The notes beneath the pieces were generated by a model. It made no database searches, was not told the DNA's origin, and saw only the letters and a list, made by a program, of their open reading frames with translations. Both the position numbers and the translations under genes were made by a program. Below, piece after piece: positions 5,462-5,477 of a stretch of 5,477 nucleotides of DNA. The DNA is from an uncultured Acidimicrobiia bacterium (GTDB taxonomy: Bacteria > Actinomycetota > Acidimicrobiia > Spongiisociales > Spongiisociaceae), in contig CALCCX010000537.1 of the NCBI GenBank assembly GCA_937900165.1, forward strand, positions 1 through 5,477. The letters are read 5' to 3'. Every line of letters starts with the position of its first letter. Position 1 is the stretch's first letter.

Positions 5462-5477
5462 AAAAAAAAAACAATAA
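5462..5477. other. Poly-A run-off after the adapter (non-genomic)
   Basis: Ten A residues at 5462-5471 followed by CAATAA come after the last adapter base. Base calls past the end of a template commonly give A-rich noise, so this is sequencing residue and not a biological poly-A tract or origin feature. Confidence 0.93.

Noticed and set aside
4900..5463. 187-codon plus-strand frame opposite hutH
   Set aside because: It is antisense to a certain gene and its C-terminus is translated from sequencing adapter.
5462..5477. A-rich terminal tract as a possible biological tail or telomere-like end
   Set aside because: It follows a complete sequencing adapter directly, so it is instrument run-off.

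Overview
The window is a contig end from a high-GC bacterium, most likely an actinobacterium; an uncultured lineage such as Acidimicrobiia is possible but the rank is a guess. Four things support this: a GC-rich coding style, a Gram-positive/actinobacterial LexA operator (CGAAC-N4-GTTCG), an actinobacterial-looking HutH, and several start codons placed 6-7 nt after a TAnnnT-type -10 element, as expected of leaderless mRNAs, which are common in actinobacteria. The last 74 bases are not genomic. They are a complete Illumina TruSeq adapter (5404-5461) followed by a poly-A run-off tail, so the usable sequence ends at about 5403.

Layout. Bases 1-83 hold the first 27 codons of an unidentified minus-strand gene that runs off the left end. 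Its ATG lies inside a perfect LexA box (77-90), directly downstream of a TATCAT -10, so it is probably a damage-inducible gene. A divergent intergenic region follows. Next comes a plus-strand group: a class I glutamine amidotransferase-like protein (342-1007), a PuuD-like gamma-glutamyl hydrolase (peptidase C26 family) joined to it by an ATGA overlap (1004-1744), and, 78 nt later, a 12-TM MFS transporter (1823-3085). The two hydrolases share the same Cys-His-Glu fold and are probably made together; the transporter may belong to the same unit.

On the minus strand, convergent to the transporter, lies a vapBC type II toxin-antitoxin pair (vapB 3509-3739, vapC 3114-3512). VapC has all four PIN-domain acidic residues, but its natural start falls on a CTG codon embedded in the stop codon of vapB. 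The vapB promoter is well formed (TTGAAC-N17-CATAAT), places the transcription start at the ATG, and carries two 9-bp direct repeats 11 bp apart that could be the autorepression operator. Upstream of it on the same strand is a complete histidine ammonia-lyase gene, hutH (3862-5388), whose promoter is cut by the adapter; no hutU, hutI or hutG gene lies downstream of it.

The genes look individually conventional. I see no convincing undescribed multi-gene system. The points most worth checking are the LexA-controlled partial gene, the shared leaderless architecture, the CTG start of vapC, the tandem operator, the paired amidotransferase-fold enzymes and the adapter contamination.
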